In this document: in pieces, positions 1-9,835 of the stretch | Numbering within the stretch: position 1 is the first letter of the stretch | Layout: the number at the start of each line of letters is the position of its first letter | Assembly (NCBI GenBank): GCA_021805275.1 | Contig: JAJZFQ010000233.1 | Coordinates: 1 to 59,361 of the forward strand | Source: Pseudomonadota bacterium | GTDB taxonomy: Bacteria; Pseudomonadota; Gammaproteobacteria; Steroidobacterales; Steroidobacteraceae | DNA length: 59,361 nucleotides | Direction: 5' to 3' | Made by a program: the position numbers and the translations under genes | Notes under the pieces: model-generated | Told to the model about the DNA's origin: nothing | The model's database searches: none | Seen by the model: the letters and a program-made list of their open reading frames with translations, nothing else

Positions 1-3000
1 TCCCTGACGGCCGCGTGTGCCGCGGCGCTGCTCGCGTCCCCGCTCGCCCTCGGTGCACCCGCCGGTCCGCAGCAGGAGAACGGCCAAGGCCGAACGCTGC
101 TGCCGATGCCGGTGAGTGCGGGGATTCATTTCCGGCAGATCGGGCCGGCGCTCGCCGGCGGTCGGGTGACCGCGGTGGCGGGCGTGCCGGGCGATCCCGA
201 TGTCTATTACGTCGGTGGAGCCGACGGCGGCGTGTTCCGCACCGCCGATGGCGGCATCACCTGGCAGGCGCTGTTCCAGCACCAGCCGGTCGCCTCGATC
301 GGCGCCCTGGCGGTCGACCCGCACAATCCGGCGGTCGTATGGGTCGGCACCGGGGAGGCCAACATCCGCAATGACGTGTCCTTCGGCGACGGGGTCTACG
401 TGTCGAACGACGCCGGGCGGCACTGGCGCCATCTGGGGCTCGCCGGCACGCTGCAGATCTCGAGCATCCTGATCGACCCGCATCACCCGGACACGGTGCT
501 GGTCGGCGCGATGGGCAATCCGTGGAAGAGCAGCACCGAGCGGGGTGTGTATCGGACCGCCGACGGCGGGGCGAGCTGGCAGCGGGTGCTCTACGTCGGA
601 CCCGACGTGGGCATTTCCGACATGGCGATGGACCCGAGCAATCCTGCCGTCGTCTACGCGGCCACCTACCGGTTCCGGCGCACGCCCTGGCATTACTCGG
701 CCGGCGGCCCCGAGGATGCGATCTACCGCTCACTCGACGGCGGACTGACCTGGCAGCGGCTCGCCGGCCACGGGCTGCCGAGCGGGGCGGTCGGACGCAT
801 CGGACTGGCCGTCGCCCCGAGCGATCCGGACGTGGTCTACGCGGTCATCGGCAGCCACCAGGGGGTGCTATGGCGTTCGGACGACGGCGGGGCGCACTGG
901 CACCTGGTGAGCAAGGACCAGGCCGTGGATGCCCGACCGTTCTATTTCTCGCATATCGCGATCGACCCCAAGAATCCCGAGCACCTGTTCGCGCTTTCGA
1001 TGCGCCTGCTCGCCTCACGCGACGGCGGACGGACCTGGAAGCGGATCGCCCGCTCGATTCACGTCGACAACCACGCCATCTGGGTCGATCCGACCGGCAG
1101 CGGCCGGATCATCGAGGGCAACGACGGCGGAGTGGCGCTGTCGCTCGACAACGGCCGGCACTGGGCGTTCATCCACAACCTGGTGCTCGGCCAGTACTAT
1201 CACGTGGCCGTCGGGGGAGGGTTCTTCTACCAGGTCTGCGGCGGCCTGCAGGACAACAATACCTGGTGCGGGCCGGGCGCGAGCAAGGATCCGCGCGGCA
1301 TCTCGAGCCGCGGCTGGTATGGGTTCAACGGCGACGACGGCATCTATGGCATGGCCGCAGCCGATGATCCGAACCTGATCTACAACGAGGGGCAGAACGG
1401 GGCCTACTTCATCTACGACCGCTCCGAGGAGCAGCTGCACGACATTCAGCCGTTCCCGCGGGACGACAACGGCCGCGGCGCTGACGGGGCGCGCTATCGC
1501 TTTGCCTGGGAGGCCGCGTTCGCCGTTTCGCCCACCAACCCCAAGGTGCTCTATGCCGGGGGCAATGTGCTGTTCAGGAGCGCCGATCGGGGCCGCACGT
1601 GGGGCGCGATCAGTGCGGACCTGACCCGTAACGATAGGGCCAAGCAGGGGCCCTCGGGCGGGCCGGTGATCCAGGACAACTCGGGCGCTGAGTACTACGA
1701 CACCATACTAACCATCACTCCGGCGGAGTCTGATCCGCAGGTCATCTGGGTCGGGACCGACGACGGACTGGTGCAGCTGACCCGCGATGGCGGGGGCCAT
1801 TGGATCAACGTCACGGCCAACATTCCGCATCTGCCGCCGTGGGGACGGGTCGAGTCGATCGACGTCTCCCCGAGCAATCCGGGCAGCGCGCTGATCGCGG
1901 TGGATCGGCACTTCAGCGGAGATTTCCGGCCGTACCTGTACCGCACGGACGATTACGGCGCGCACTGGACCTCGATCAGCGGCAACCTGCCTGCCGATGT
2001 CTATGCCCATGTCGTGCGGCGTGACCCGCACAATCCCGATCTTTATTACGCGGGACTTGAGAACGGCCTGTACGTGTCCTGGGACGCCGGCCGCCGTTGG
2101 TACCAGTTCGGGCTCGGGCTGCCCGATGCGGCCGTGTACGACCTGGCGCTGCAGTCGCGCACCAACTCCCTGGTGGTGGCTACCCACGGCCGGGGCGTGT
2201 GGATCCTCGATGACCTGACGCCGTTCGAGCAGTGGAGTCCCACCGTGGCGCACCGGGCGCTCACGTTCTTCAAGCCCGAGGATGCGGTGCGATACTGGCC
2301 GTTCTCGCAGACCGAGTGGATGGGCGATGGCACCTACTACGGGGAGAATCCCCACTACGGGGCGTCCTTCAGCTACTACCTGGCGCACGCACCAGCCGCG
2401 CCCGGGGAGCTGATCATCTCCGATGCCGCCGGCAAGGTGGTGCGAACCTACCGAGGAGTGCATGCGGGCAAGCCCGCGGCAATGACCCCGCAGCCGCCGG
2501 CGTCGGCGCGCGCGGCGAACGGCAAGATTCCCTGGGTCCCGACCCAAGCCGGCCTGCACCGGATCTACTGGAACCTGCGCGCACAGGGCCCGGTGCGTTG
2601 GCGTTCCGCCCCGCGCTTCAACCGCGGACCGCGCAGCGGTGCGCTGCTGCCGCCCGGCAGCTACACCGCTACCCTCAAGTTCGGCGCCACGAGCGCGACG
2701 CAGACCTTCAGCGTGCGCAACGACCCGGCCTCGCGAGGCACACTCGCGGGTATGACCGAGCGCTACCGGGTGACCGCGGCGGTGTTGCACGAGATCTCGC
2801 AGACCGACGTGGCGCTGAACCGCCTGCGGACACTGACTGTGCAGCTGAAGGCACTGCAGAGCGCGGTGCGGGGCCTGCCCGAACAGGACGCGGCCGAGGC
2901 GGCCATCGCGCGGCTCGAGCGAGCGTGCCGGGCGATGACCCTTAGACTCACCAGCAATGCCGGTTCGTCCGAATCGACGCTATGGGTACCGGACGGGATC

Positions 3001-3216
3001 CACGAGAAACTGCTCTCGCTGGAAGGACTGCTGTGGGGCTCGGATGAGCCGGTCGATGCGGCGACGCTGCGCGAGCAGGCACACTTCGATACACAGTATC
3101 GGCGTGCGCTTGCCGTCTACGACCAGTTCCTGAGTACGGACGTCTCGGCATTCAACCAGACGATGGCCGGCTACGGATTGAGCGGCGTCGTCGCCGGGGC
3201 GACGCTCGCGCCCTGA
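1..3216 (+). CDS. Secreted BNR/sortilin-type beta-propeller protein, 5' end cut by the window
   Basis: The frame is open from base 1. Before the first in-frame ATG at 106 it already encodes a hydrophobic, Ala/Leu-rich stretch ending near LALGAPAG, which looks like the end of a signal peptide, so the true start lies outside the window. The next ~700 residues carry many BNR/Asp-box repeats (S-x-D-G-G-x-x-W forms such as TADGGITW, SLDGGLTW, SRDGGRTW). These are typical of exported sortilin/VPS10-like or glycosidase-like beta-propellers. A C-terminal ~250-residue part includes a FlgD-like Ig stretch (GELIISDAAGKVVRTY) and a helical end. Large periplasmic or outer-surface proteins of this kind are common in proteobacteria, but their substrates are mostly unknown. 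No catalytic assignment can be made from sequence. Confidence 0.85.
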   Translation, partial: SLTAACAAALLASPLALGAPAGPQQENGQGRTLLPMPVSAGIHFRQIGPALAGGRVTAVAGVPGDPDVYYVGGADGGVFRTADGGITWQALFQHQPVASIGALAVDPHNPAVVWVGTGEANIRNDVSFGDGVYVSNDAGRHWRHLGLAGTLQISSILIDPHHPDTVLVGAMGNPWKSSTERGVYRTADGGASWQRVLYVGPDVGISDMAMDPSNPAVVYAATYRFRRTPWHYSAGGPEDAIYRSLDGGLTWQRLAGHGLPSGAVGRIGLAVAPSDPDVVYAVIGSHQGVLWRSDDGGAHWHLVSKDQAVDARPFYFSHIAIDPKNPEHLFALSMRLLASRDGGRTWKRIARSIHVDNHAIWVDPTGSGRIIEGNDGGVALSLDNGRHWAFIHNLVLGQYYHVAVGGGFFYQVCGGLQDNNTWCGPGASKDPRGISSRGWYGFNGDDGIYGMAAADDPNLIYNEGQNGAYFIYDRSEEQLHDIQPFPRDDNGRGADGARYRFAWEAAFAVSPTNPKVLYAGGNVLFRSADRGRTWGAISADLTRNDRAKQGPSGGPVIQDNSGAEYYDTILTITPAESDPQVIWVGTDDGLVQLTRDGGGHWINVTANIPHLPPWGRVESIDVSPSNPGSALIAVDRHFSGDFRPYLYRTDDYGAHWTSISGNLPADVYAHVVRRDPHNPDLYYAGLENGLYVSWDAGRRWYQFGLGLPDAAVYDLALQSRTNSLVVATHGRGVWILDDLTPFEQWSPTVAHRALTFFKPEDAVRYWPFSQTEWMGDGTYYGENPHYGASFSYYLAHAPAAPGELIISDAAGKVVRTYRGVHAGKPAAMTPQPPASARAANGKIPWVPTQAGLHRIYWNLRAQGPVRWRSAPRFNRGPRSGALLPPGSYTATLKFGATSATQTFSVRNDPASRGTLAGMTERYRVTAAVLHEISQTDVALNRLRTLTVQLKALQSAVRGLPEQDAAEAAIARLERACRAMTLRLTSNAGSSESTLWVPDGIHEKLLSLEGLLWGSDEPVDAATLREQAHFDTQYRRALAVYDQFLSTDVSAFNQTMAGYGLSGVVAGATLAP

Positions 3217-3299
3217 ACATGCGGCCGGCCGTTCGAATCGCATCGGCGCCTGTGCCCGAGAGGAGCTCGCACCGGGTTTGAGGCAGGAGGGGTGCGCCC

Positions 3300-3440
3300 G
3301 TGAAATCAGTGCTGCTCCGCGCCGCACTCGCGGCGGCCCTGTCTGAATTGTGCGCGGTGGTCTACGCCACGCCGGTCAACCCGGTGACGCTGGTGCGGGA
3401 TGCGAGCACCGCGGCCCGCTCGGGGACCTCTCGGCGCTGA
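3300..3440 (+). pseudogene. Probable decayed gene: good start and signal-like N-terminus, early stop
   Basis: A strong Shine-Dalgarno (AGGAGG near 3284-3289) precedes a GTG at 3300. It opens a signal-peptide-like sequence (VKSVLLRAALAAALSE...) that stops after 46 codons. The next ~450 bases have no convincing coding frame, although a neighbouring frame stays open to 3802 with biased composition. The simplest reading is a small exported protein inactivated by indels. No family was recognised. A genuine 46-residue peptide is possible but less likely. Confidence 0.35.
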
Positions 3441-3980
3441 AGGTGCGCGCCGACGGCCAGCGTTACCGGCGCGGCGTCCTGAGGCACGCGCGGGGACAGT
3501 GCCGAGCAGAGCCACCCGCCGACGGTGTTCATCGCCTCCAAGGGCCACGGGTGCCACACGAGTTCTGTGAGTTACTTGGGCGGTCCGCGCTATCCACAGC
3601 CAAGGCGCATTTGCGGCACGCCGAACCTGCTGGCGCGGATCATGGCGCCATGCGCCCGGCACTGAGCGCGCACCGGGAACGGAGCGCTGCCGCCGAGTCG
3701 TGGGAATCGGGGTCGGTCAGGCCGAAGCGGACCGGCGCGCGCGCGTCGAACAGGCCTGTAAGCGCTCAAGCCGCTGCTGTGCCTCCCCGGGTGTTGCGAT
3801 GAGCTACCGTCCTGATCCGATGTTGCAGCCTCGCGCGGAGGCAGTCCGAGCAGTCCCGCGGCGGACTTAATTCGCCGCGCGCAGACGGCGCACGGACGTG
3901 GCGGTGGCGCGCCCGTGCCATACGAAGTAAGCTTAAAAATTCTTCTCGCAGCGCGTGATCGAAGGAAGGCCGAGTACCCG
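3441..3980. other. Non-coding or decayed stretch upstream of yajR
   Basis: About 540 bases hold no supportable intact gene. The open frames here, including one on + ending at 3802 and two on -, are Arg/Ala/Pro-rich and match nothing recognised. Bases 3925-3945 (GTAAGCTTAAAAATTC) are AT-rich compared with the surroundings and may contain the yajR promoter. Confidence 0.4.
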
Positions 3981-5348
3981 ATGCCCAAACAAGAACTGCG
4001 CGCCGCTGTAGCGCTCGCCGCCGTGTTCTCGGTGCGCATGCTGGGCCTGTTCATGGTCTATCCGGTGTTTGCGCTGTTTGCCCGCGGTCTCACCGGCGCA
4101 ACGCCCTACACCATCGGACTCGCCCTTGGCATCTACGGCCTCACGCAGGCGCTGATGCAGATGCCGGTGGGTCTGCTCTCCGACCGCTTCGGCCGCAAGC
4201 CAATGGTGGTCTTCGGGTTGGTGGTGTTCGCGCTGGGCAGCGCCTGGGCCGGCAGCGCGCATTCGATCGCGGCGATGATCGGCGGCCGTGCGCTGCAGGG
4301 CGCCGGGGCGGTCGGATCGGCGATTCTCGCGCTGGTGGCCGATCTGACCGCCGAGGAGAACCGCACCAAGGCCATGGCGCTGATCGGCATGACTATCGGC
4401 CTGTCGTTCCTCGTCGCCTTCATCACCGGTCCGCTCGTGGCCGCGGCGATCGGCGTGTCGGGCATCTTCTGGCTGATGTGCGGGCTCGCCGCCGTCGGCA
4501 TCGCCATCACGGTGTTCGTGGTGCCCAAGCCGCGCCAGCTGCGCGTGCACCGGGAAGCCGAACCGGTGCCCGCGCTTCTCGGGGCCACTTTGCGCAACGG
4601 CGAGCTGCTGCGGCTCGACTTCGGCATCTTCGCCCTGCACGTGATGCTGACGGCGAGCTTCCTGGTCGTGCCGGGAGTGCTCCGCGCCGTGCTGGGAATC
4701 TCGAGCCGCGGCGCATGGCAGGTGTATCTGCCCATCCTGCTGATCTCGGTACTGGTGCTGATCCCGGCCATCACGCTCGGGGAGCGCCGCCGGCACATGA
4801 AGGGCGTGGTAGTCGGGGCGGTCGCAGCGCTTGCGGTAAGCCAGTTCCTGCTGGCTTTCGGCGGACACGACAAGCTGGTGGTGCTGCTTGCGCTCACCGT
4901 GTTCTTCGCCGGCTTCAACATCATGGAGGCGAGTCTGCCCTCGCTGGTGACGAAAACCGCTCCGCTTGGGGCGACCGGTACGGCGACGGGGGTGTATTCG
5001 AGCTCACAGTTCCTTGGCATCTTCGTCGGCGGAATCGCCGGCGGCTGGCTGCACGGGTACGGCGGCAGCGGCGCGGTGTTCGAGTTCGCCGGTGCGCTGG
5101 CGCTGCTGTGGCTGGTGCTCGCCGCGACCATGCGCGCTCCCAGTTACTGGGCATCGCGCGTGCTGCGCCTCGGCGAGCACGTGAATCCCGCGCGGCTCGC
5201 CTCGGACCTGCGTGCGCTGCCGGGTGTGGCCGACGCCGTGGTGGCGGCCGAGGAGCGGGTCGCCTACCTCAAGGTCGATACCAAGCTCTACGATCCGCGC
5301 CAGGCTGCGGATCTCGCCGGGGCACCGCTCGAGCCGGCCGGGGGCTGA
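3981..5348 (+). CDS. yajR: MFS transporter YajR with C-terminal YAM domain
   Basis: A 455-residue inner-membrane proton-coupled efflux-type transporter with 12 predicted membrane segments. It follows E. coli YajR closely: FSVRMLGLFMVYPVF in TM1, GIYGLTQALMQMPVGLLSDRFGRKP (motif A region) and EENRTKAMA. After the last helix, residues ~396-455 form a soluble ferredoxin-like YAM domain (VADAVVAAEERVAYLKVDT), which is diagnostic of YajR. The physiological substrate of the family is not established. The ATG at 3981 was chosen because GAAGGAAGG lies just upstream and the protein then begins like its homologues; an in-frame upstream start at 3915 would add a non-conserved 22-residue tail. Confidence 0.9.
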   Translation: MPKQELRAAVALAAVFSVRMLGLFMVYPVFALFARGLTGATPYTIGLALGIYGLTQALMQMPVGLLSDRFGRKPMVVFGLVVFALGSAWAGSAHSIAAMIGGRALQGAGAVGSAILALVADLTAEENRTKAMALIGMTIGLSFLVAFITGPLVAAAIGVSGIFWLMCGLAAVGIAITVFVVPKPRQLRVHREAEPVPALLGATLRNGELLRLDFGIFALHVMLTASFLVVPGVLRAVLGISSRGAWQVYLPILLISVLVLIPAITLGERRRHMKGVVVGAVAALAVSQFLLAFGGHDKLVVLLALTVFFAGFNIMEASLPSLVTKTAPLGATGTATGVYSSSQFLGIFVGGIAGGWLHGYGGSGAVFEFAGALALLWLVLAATMRAPSYWASRVLRLGEHVNPARLASDLRALPGVADAVVAAEERVAYLKVDTKLYDPRQAADLAGAPLEPAGG

Positions 5349-5419
5349 ACCCCTCCGGCGGGCACCCGTGCTACGCTGTCTCGGGCGCCCGAGCGAGCGC
5401 TGCGTACGGGGGCGGGACC

Positions 5420-5998
5420 ATGGCGAAGCGGCTGCGGATGATCGGATTGGCGGCAGCACTGGTGGCGGTCGCGGGCTTGGCGCAGGCGCGCCAATGCGAC
5501 GGGGTGAGTTTCCCCGAGCAGGTGATGGTGCACGGCCAGCCGCTGGTGCTCAACGGGCTCGGGATCCGCAAGGCCACGTTCCTGCGGATCAAGGTTTACG
5601 TCGGGGCACTCTATCTGGCGCACCCCTCGGCGGATGCGGCCGGCATTCTCGCCGCCGATCAGCCGAGCGAGATCGTGCTGCACTTTCTGTGGCACGTGAC
5701 CACCGGGCAGCTGCGCGAGGCGTGGCGCGACGGGTTCAGGCAAAGCGCTCCCGCAGCGCTGCCTGCGCTGCGGGAGCGCATCGCGACCCTCAACGGCTGG
5801 ATGCACGGCATCGGTTCGGGCCGGAGCATGGCGTTCGTGCACCTGCCTGGCCAGGGCATCGAATACCTGTTGAACGGGGTGCCGCAGGGCTCGATCCCGG
5901 GCGAGGACTTCGCGCGGGCGTTTCTCGGCATCTGGCTCGGGGCGCATCCGCCGGGCCAGGCGCTCAAGGCCGGACTACTCGGCGCGCCGTGCCGCTGA
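5420..5998 (+). CDS. Chalcone isomerase-like exported protein
   Basis: 192 residues with a signal peptide (MAKRLRMIGLAAALVAVAGLAQA) followed by a bacterial chalcone-isomerase-fold domain. Typical features are NGLGIRKATFLRIKVYVGALYL near the N-terminus, the central HFLWHVT segment, and GIEYLLNGVPQGSIPGEDFARAFLGIWLG near the end. The bacterial fold family is mostly periplasmic and usually lacks flavonoid substrates, so a lipid or fatty-acid binding role is more likely than chalcone isomerisation. It lies 71 bases after yajR in the same direction and converges with queD, 7 bases away. Confidence 0.85.
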   Translation: MAKRLRMIGLAAALVAVAGLAQARQCDGVSFPEQVMVHGQPLVLNGLGIRKATFLRIKVYVGALYLAHPSADAAGILAADQPSEIVLHFLWHVTTGQLREAWRDGFRQSAPAALPALRERIATLNGWMHGIGSGRSMAFVHLPGQGIEYLLNGVPQGSIPGEDFARAFLGIWLGAHPPGQALKAGLLGAPCR

Positions 5999-6005
5999 GA
6001 GCGCG

Positions 6006-6359
6006 TCAGCCGCGGTACTCGCAGCCGCTGGTGCAGGTCTCGCGGATGGTAATGCGCGCAAGCTGTGGCAGAGTGGGCTTCAGGCGCTGCCAGACCCACA
6101 TCGCCAGCTGCTCGCTGGTCGGGTTCTCGAGCCCTGGCACTTCGTTGAGGTAGCGATGATCGAGCGCCTCGTGCAACGGCGCAAAGGCGCTCTTCAGGTC
6201 GGCGAAATCGCAGACCCAGCCGTGCAGCGGGTCGACCGGTCCTGCCACGTGCACGCCGATGCGGAAGGAGTGACCGTGCAGCCGCGCGCATTTGTGTCCC
6301 GGCGGCACGTGGGGCAGGCGGTGGGCCGCCTCGATCCGGAATTCCTTGAAAATCTCCAT
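6006..6359 (-). CDS. queD: 6-carboxy-5,6,7,8-tetrahydropterin synthase QueD
   Basis: 117 residues, the usual size of the PTPS/QueD family. It converts dihydroneopterin triphosphate to 6-carboxytetrahydropterin in queuosine precursor synthesis in the cytosol. Zinc ligands H13, H28 and H30 (AAHRL, LHGHS) and the catalytic Cys24 (PGHKC) are present, as are LDHRYLNE and the terminal ETCTSGCEY with the substrate-binding Glu. The start [13 protein letters not shown] at 6359 matches the family; a longer frame upstream is not conserved. The rest of the queuosine pathway is not in the window. Confidence 0.93.
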   Translation of the reverse strand: MEIFKEFRIEAAHRLPHVPPGHKCARLHGHSFRIGVHVAGPVDPLHGWVCDFADLKSAFAPLHEALDHRYLNEVPGLENPTSEQLAMWVWQRLKPTLPQLARITIRETCTSGCEYRG

Positions 6360-6468
6360 GGGCGCGACTGTACCGAACTGGCCGCTCCGCGTCATGCGGC
6401 AAGACCCGCAGGGGGCCTTGGCGAGGAGGGCGAGCAACCCGAGCCCCGGGGGGCGTAGCATTGGTGCC

Positions 6469-7605
6469 ATGAACGGGCGATTCCGACCGCTGCTGCTGAT
6501 CGTCACGGTGTTCTGGATGTACGTGGCGCTCTCCGACGTGCTCTACGCCGATCAGATGCGTTTCATCTTCACCGCGATGCACGTCGGCCATCTGTTCGCC
6601 CCGTGGAGCGCGCGGCTGCTGCAGCATCTCTTTCTGTATCCGGTGCTGCTCGGCTGCGTGTGGACGTCGCTGCGCGTGGGCTGGCAGCCGTTATGGCGCC
6701 GCCTGCCCGTGCAGTTGCTGCTCGCGGTGACGTTCGCTGCGCTGGCCGAACCGACGCTATGGCTGGGCGATGCGGTGCTGGAGGGGGCGAATTTCGTGCT
6801 GCGTCAGCTCGTCGATGCGCCCGGCAGCCCGCACGGACCCGTGGCGCCGCTGACGCAGATCTGGATCGCGAGCGCCACGGGCTTCCTGCTCACCTACGGC
6901 TTCGGACTGGCGCTCGCGACGGGGTTCGACGTCTATCGCCGGCTGCGCGATTCGCAGATCCGCTCCGCGGCGCTCGAGCGGGCGCTGACTGCGTCGCATC
7001 TGGCGGCACTGCGCATGCAGCTCTCGCCGCACTCGCTGTTCAACCTGCTGAATACCATCCACGGCCAGATCGATGGCAATCCGGCCGATGCGCGCAGCAT
7101 GATCGTGCAGCTCGCCGACCTGCTGCGCCGGCTGCTGTGCGCCGGGGAGCGCGAGTTCTCGCGCCTCGCCGATGAGCTGCAGTTTGCCAGACTGTATCTG
7201 ACGCTGCAGCAGCGGCGCTTCGCCGACCGGCTCACGGTGCACGTGCCGGATCCGCACCTGGCGCCCGAGGCGTGGGTGCCGAGCCTTATTCTGCAGCCGC
7301 TGATCGAGAATGCCGTGGTGCACGGACTGGCCGGCCACTCCGATGCGGTGCAGGTTCGCCTCGAGACCCTCACGGACGGCAAGACTCTGATACTGCGAGT
7401 GAGCAACACCATGGCCGGCACCGAGCCACCCGGCCGCGCGGGGATCGGCCTGAAGAACGTGCGCGAGCGCCTGGCGATCCAGTTTGGCGATCGCGCGACG
7501 TTCGAGGCGGCCGCGCGTTTCGCGGGACTATGGGTCACCGAGATCCGTCTGCCGCTGCTGGCACAGCTCAGCGATTCGTCAGTGGCCACGCCCGCGGCGG
7601 CCTGA
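6469..7605 (+). CDS. LytS/YpdA-type sensor histidine kinase
   Basis: 378 residues. The N-terminal ~150 residues contain about four hydrophobic segments, followed by a short coiled linker. A His_kinase domain begins with [20 protein letters not shown], phospho-acceptor H188, the LytS-type sequence normally written LxPHFLFN. An HATPase_c domain follows, with N-box LIENAVVHG and G-box [11 protein letters not shown]. Kinases of this class normally pair with a LytTR response regulator, but none is adjacent; the next gene, 10 bases downstream, is an MFS transporter. The membrane part may sense a ligand of that transporter, which is inferred from context only. The ATG at 6469 starts the hydrophobic region directly. 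Confidence 0.85.
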   Translation: MNGRFRPLLLIVTVFWMYVALSDVLYADQMRFIFTAMHVGHLFAPWSARLLQHLFLYPVLLGCVWTSLRVGWQPLWRRLPVQLLLAVTFAALAEPTLWLGDAVLEGANFVLRQLVDAPGSPHGPVAPLTQIWIASATGFLLTYGFGLALATGFDVYRRLRDSQIRSAALERALTASHLAALRMQLSPHSLFNLLNTIHGQIDGNPADARSMIVQLADLLRRLLCAGEREFSRLADELQFARLYLTLQQRRFADRLTVHVPDPHLAPEAWVPSLILQPLIENAVVHGLAGHSDAVQVRLETLTDGKTLILRVSNTMAGTEPPGRAGIGLKNVRERLAIQFGDRATFEAAARFAGLWVTEIRLPLLAQLSDSSVATPAAA

Positions 7606-7615
7606 GGGCCTGCTC

Positions 7616-8890
7616 ATGAGCGACTCGTCCCGCAAGACGCGGCGCGCCGCGACTGTCTCGCTCGCGGTGCTGGCGGGCGTGAACCTGCTCAACTACCTCG
7701 ACCGCTATGTGGTGTCGGCGGTGCTGCCGGCGCTGAAGCATGGCTCGCTCGGACTCAACGATCTGCAGCTCGGCACGCTGATGAGCGGCTTTCTCATCGT
7801 CTACATGCTCGCCGCGCCGCTGTTCGGCAGGCTCGGGGACCGTGGCTCGCGCACCCGACCGATCGCGATCGGCGTGTTCCTCTGGAGCCTGGCGACGGGG
7901 CTGTCGGGTCTGGCACGCAACTACCTTGAGCTGCTCGGGGCGCGAGCGGCAGTCGGTATCGGGGAGGCGGCCTACGGCACCATCGCGCCGGCGCTCCTGG
8001 CGGACCATTTCCCATTGCGCTCGCGCGGCCGCGCCTTTGCGCTGTTCAACATGGCGATTCCGGTGGGCGCGGCCCTGGGGTACATCGTCGGCGGTCTGGT
8101 CGAGGCGCACTACGGCTGGCGTGCGGCATTCTTCGTCGCCGGCCTGCCCGGACTGGCCCTCGCGGTGTGGGTGTGGCGCCTGCCGGACCCGCCGCGGGGG
8201 GCGCAGGAGGCCGAGTCACTCGCTCAGGCGAGACCCGCCGCGCCGGCCGGTTCGTGGCAGGTGTACGCGAAATTGCTGCGTCAGCCCGCATACGTGCTGA
8301 CGGTGCTCGGTTATGCGGCTTACACGTTCGCCCTCGGCGGCATGGCGTTCTGGATGCCCACCTTCCTCGAGCGGTCCCGCGGGGTGCCTCTCGTCACCGC
8401 GACGGCGGGGTTCGGCGAGATCGTCGTGGTGACGGGCTTTCTCGGCACGTTTGCCGGCGGGTGGCTCGGCGATTACTGCCTGAAATTCTCGCCGCAGGCG
8501 TATCTGTGGTTTTCGGGCTGGATCACGCTGCTGGCCGTTCCGGCGACTTACCTGGCGCTCGCCTCGGGCATTCCGTGGGTCTTCTACGGGGCGCTCACGG
8601 TTGCCGAGCTGCTGCTGTTCATGTCGAGCGGACCGATCAACGCCGTCATCGTCAACCTCGTGACTCCCGTCGAGCGCGCCTGCGCGGTGGCGCTCAGCGT
8701 GTTCACCATCCATGCGCTCGGCGATGTGATCTCCCCCTCGATCATCGGCGGGATCGCCGATGCGCGTTCACTCGCCACGGCGGTGTTGATCGTGCCGGTG
8801 GCGGTGGCGCTGTGCGCGCTGCTGTGGCTGTTCGCGGCCCGCGCCGACCGTCTCGCTCAGCGCGCGACGAACGCTCTTTCGATGACGTAA
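7616..8890 (+). CDS. MFS transporter, spinster-like
   Basis: 424 residues with 12 predicted membrane helices. The sequence LLNYLDRYVVSAVLPALK in TM1 and the motif A region PLFGRLGDRGSRTRPI place it in the spinster/Spns-type or anion:cation-symporter-like MFS group often seen in proteobacteria. The C-terminal half has the same type of helices, including FTIHALGDVISPSIIGGIAD, a spinster-type signature. The substrate is unknown; relatives carry organic acids or sphingolipids. It starts 10 bases after the histidine kinase, implying co-transcription. Its 3' end overlaps the convergent fpr gene by 34 bases. Confidence 0.85.
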   Translation: MSDSSRKTRRAATVSLAVLAGVNLLNYLDRYVVSAVLPALKHGSLGLNDLQLGTLMSGFLIVYMLAAPLFGRLGDRGSRTRPIAIGVFLWSLATGLSGLARNYLELLGARAAVGIGEAAYGTIAPALLADHFPLRSRGRAFALFNMAIPVGAALGYIVGGLVEAHYGWRAAFFVAGLPGLALAVWVWRLPDPPRGAQEAESLAQARPAAPAGSWQVYAKLLRQPAYVLTVLGYAAYTFALGGMAFWMPTFLERSRGVPLVTATAGFGEIVVVTGFLGTFAGGWLGDYCLKFSPQAYLWFSGWITLLAVPATYLALASGIPWVFYGALTVAELLLFMSSGPINAVIVNLVTPVERACAVALSVFTIHALGDVISPSIIGGIADARSLATAVLIVPVAVALCALLWLFAARADRLAQRATNALSMT

Positions 8891-9678
8891 TCGCCGCTCT
8901 CGCCGATGTGCGGGGACATCTGGAAGCCGCGGGCATCGAGCAGCGTGCAGGTGTCGGTGAGCATCGCGGGGCTGCCGCACACCATGGCGCGGTCTTCGGC
9001 CGGATCGAGGGGGGGCAGGCCGAGGTCGTAGGAGAGTCTGCCCGACTCGAGCAGTGTCGTGAGGCGGCCGCGGTTGGCGTGCGGCTCGCGGGTCACGGCC
9101 GGGTAATACAGCAGCTTCTCGCTCACCCACTCGCCGAGCAGTTCGTGGGACTTGAGTTCCTCGATCCGGTGCTTGAGCACAGCCGTCTCGCGCCCCCAGC
9201 GCACGCCGTGCACGAAGATGACGCGCTCGAAGCGCTCGTAGGTTTCCGGGTCTTTGATCACACTCATGAACGGCGCCGCGCCGGTGCCGGTCGAGAGCAG
9301 ATACAGGCGCTTGCCGGGCTTCAGGTCGTGCAGCACGAGTGTCCCGGTGGGCTTGCGGCTGATGAGCACTTCATCGCCTTCGCGGATGTGCTGCAGGCGG
9401 GAGGTCAGCGGCCCGTCCGGCACCTTGATGCTGAGGAACTCCAGGTGCTCCTCGTGATTGGCGCTGGCGATGCTGTAGGCGCGCAGCAGCGGCCGCGCGT
9501 CGACCTGCAGCCCGACCATGACGAACTGGCCATTCTCGAAGCGCAATGCCGCATCGCGCGTCGTGGTAAAGGTGAATTGAGTGTCGGTCCAGTGTTTGAC
9601 CGAGAGCACCCGTTCGCTGCCGATCGCCGCCAAGTGCGTGTACCTCTCTGTTCCAACGGGAGATTCAGCGGGCGGCAT
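8857..9678 (-). CDS. fpr: Ferredoxin--NADP reductase
   Basis: 273 residues, close to the Pseudomonas/Azotobacter FprA type. The FAD-binding barrel carries RPLLRAYSIAS and the NADP domain has STGTGAAPFMSVI and MVCGSPAML; the C-terminus is IGESGDYVIERAFVAR. The enzyme shuttles electrons between NADPH and ferredoxin or flavodoxin in the cytosol, serving Fe-S cluster repair and oxidative stress responses. The ATG at 9678 gives about 15 residues before the conserved SERVLSVKHW. The stop at 8857 lies inside the end of the convergent MFS gene, giving a 34-base tail-to-tail overlap. Confidence 0.93.
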   Translation of the reverse strand: MPPAESPVGTERYTHLAAIGSERVLSVKHWTDTQFTFTTTRDAALRFENGQFVMVGLQVDARPLLRAYSIASANHEEHLEFLSIKVPDGPLTSRLQHIREGDEVLISRKPTGTLVLHDLKPGKRLYLLSTGTGAAPFMSVIKDPETYERFERVIFVHGVRWGRETAVLKHRIEELKSHELLGEWVSEKLLYYPAVTREPHANRGRLTTLLESGRLSYDLGLPPLDPAEDRAMVCGSPAMLTDTCTLLDARGFQMSPHIGESGDYVIERAFVAR

Positions 9679-9835
9679 TGTAGCGAGGCCGGCTCGCGAT
9701 CGGGATGATTTTGCGGCATATGCTGATGTTTCTGCGGCATGTGGCGCCCGCGGCCCGGCTGTCGGCCCGCCGCGACAGGGGCGGCTGCTATGATGCCGCC
9801 GGCGGCCCCGGTCCGGCCGCGGCAGCGAGGCGCAC

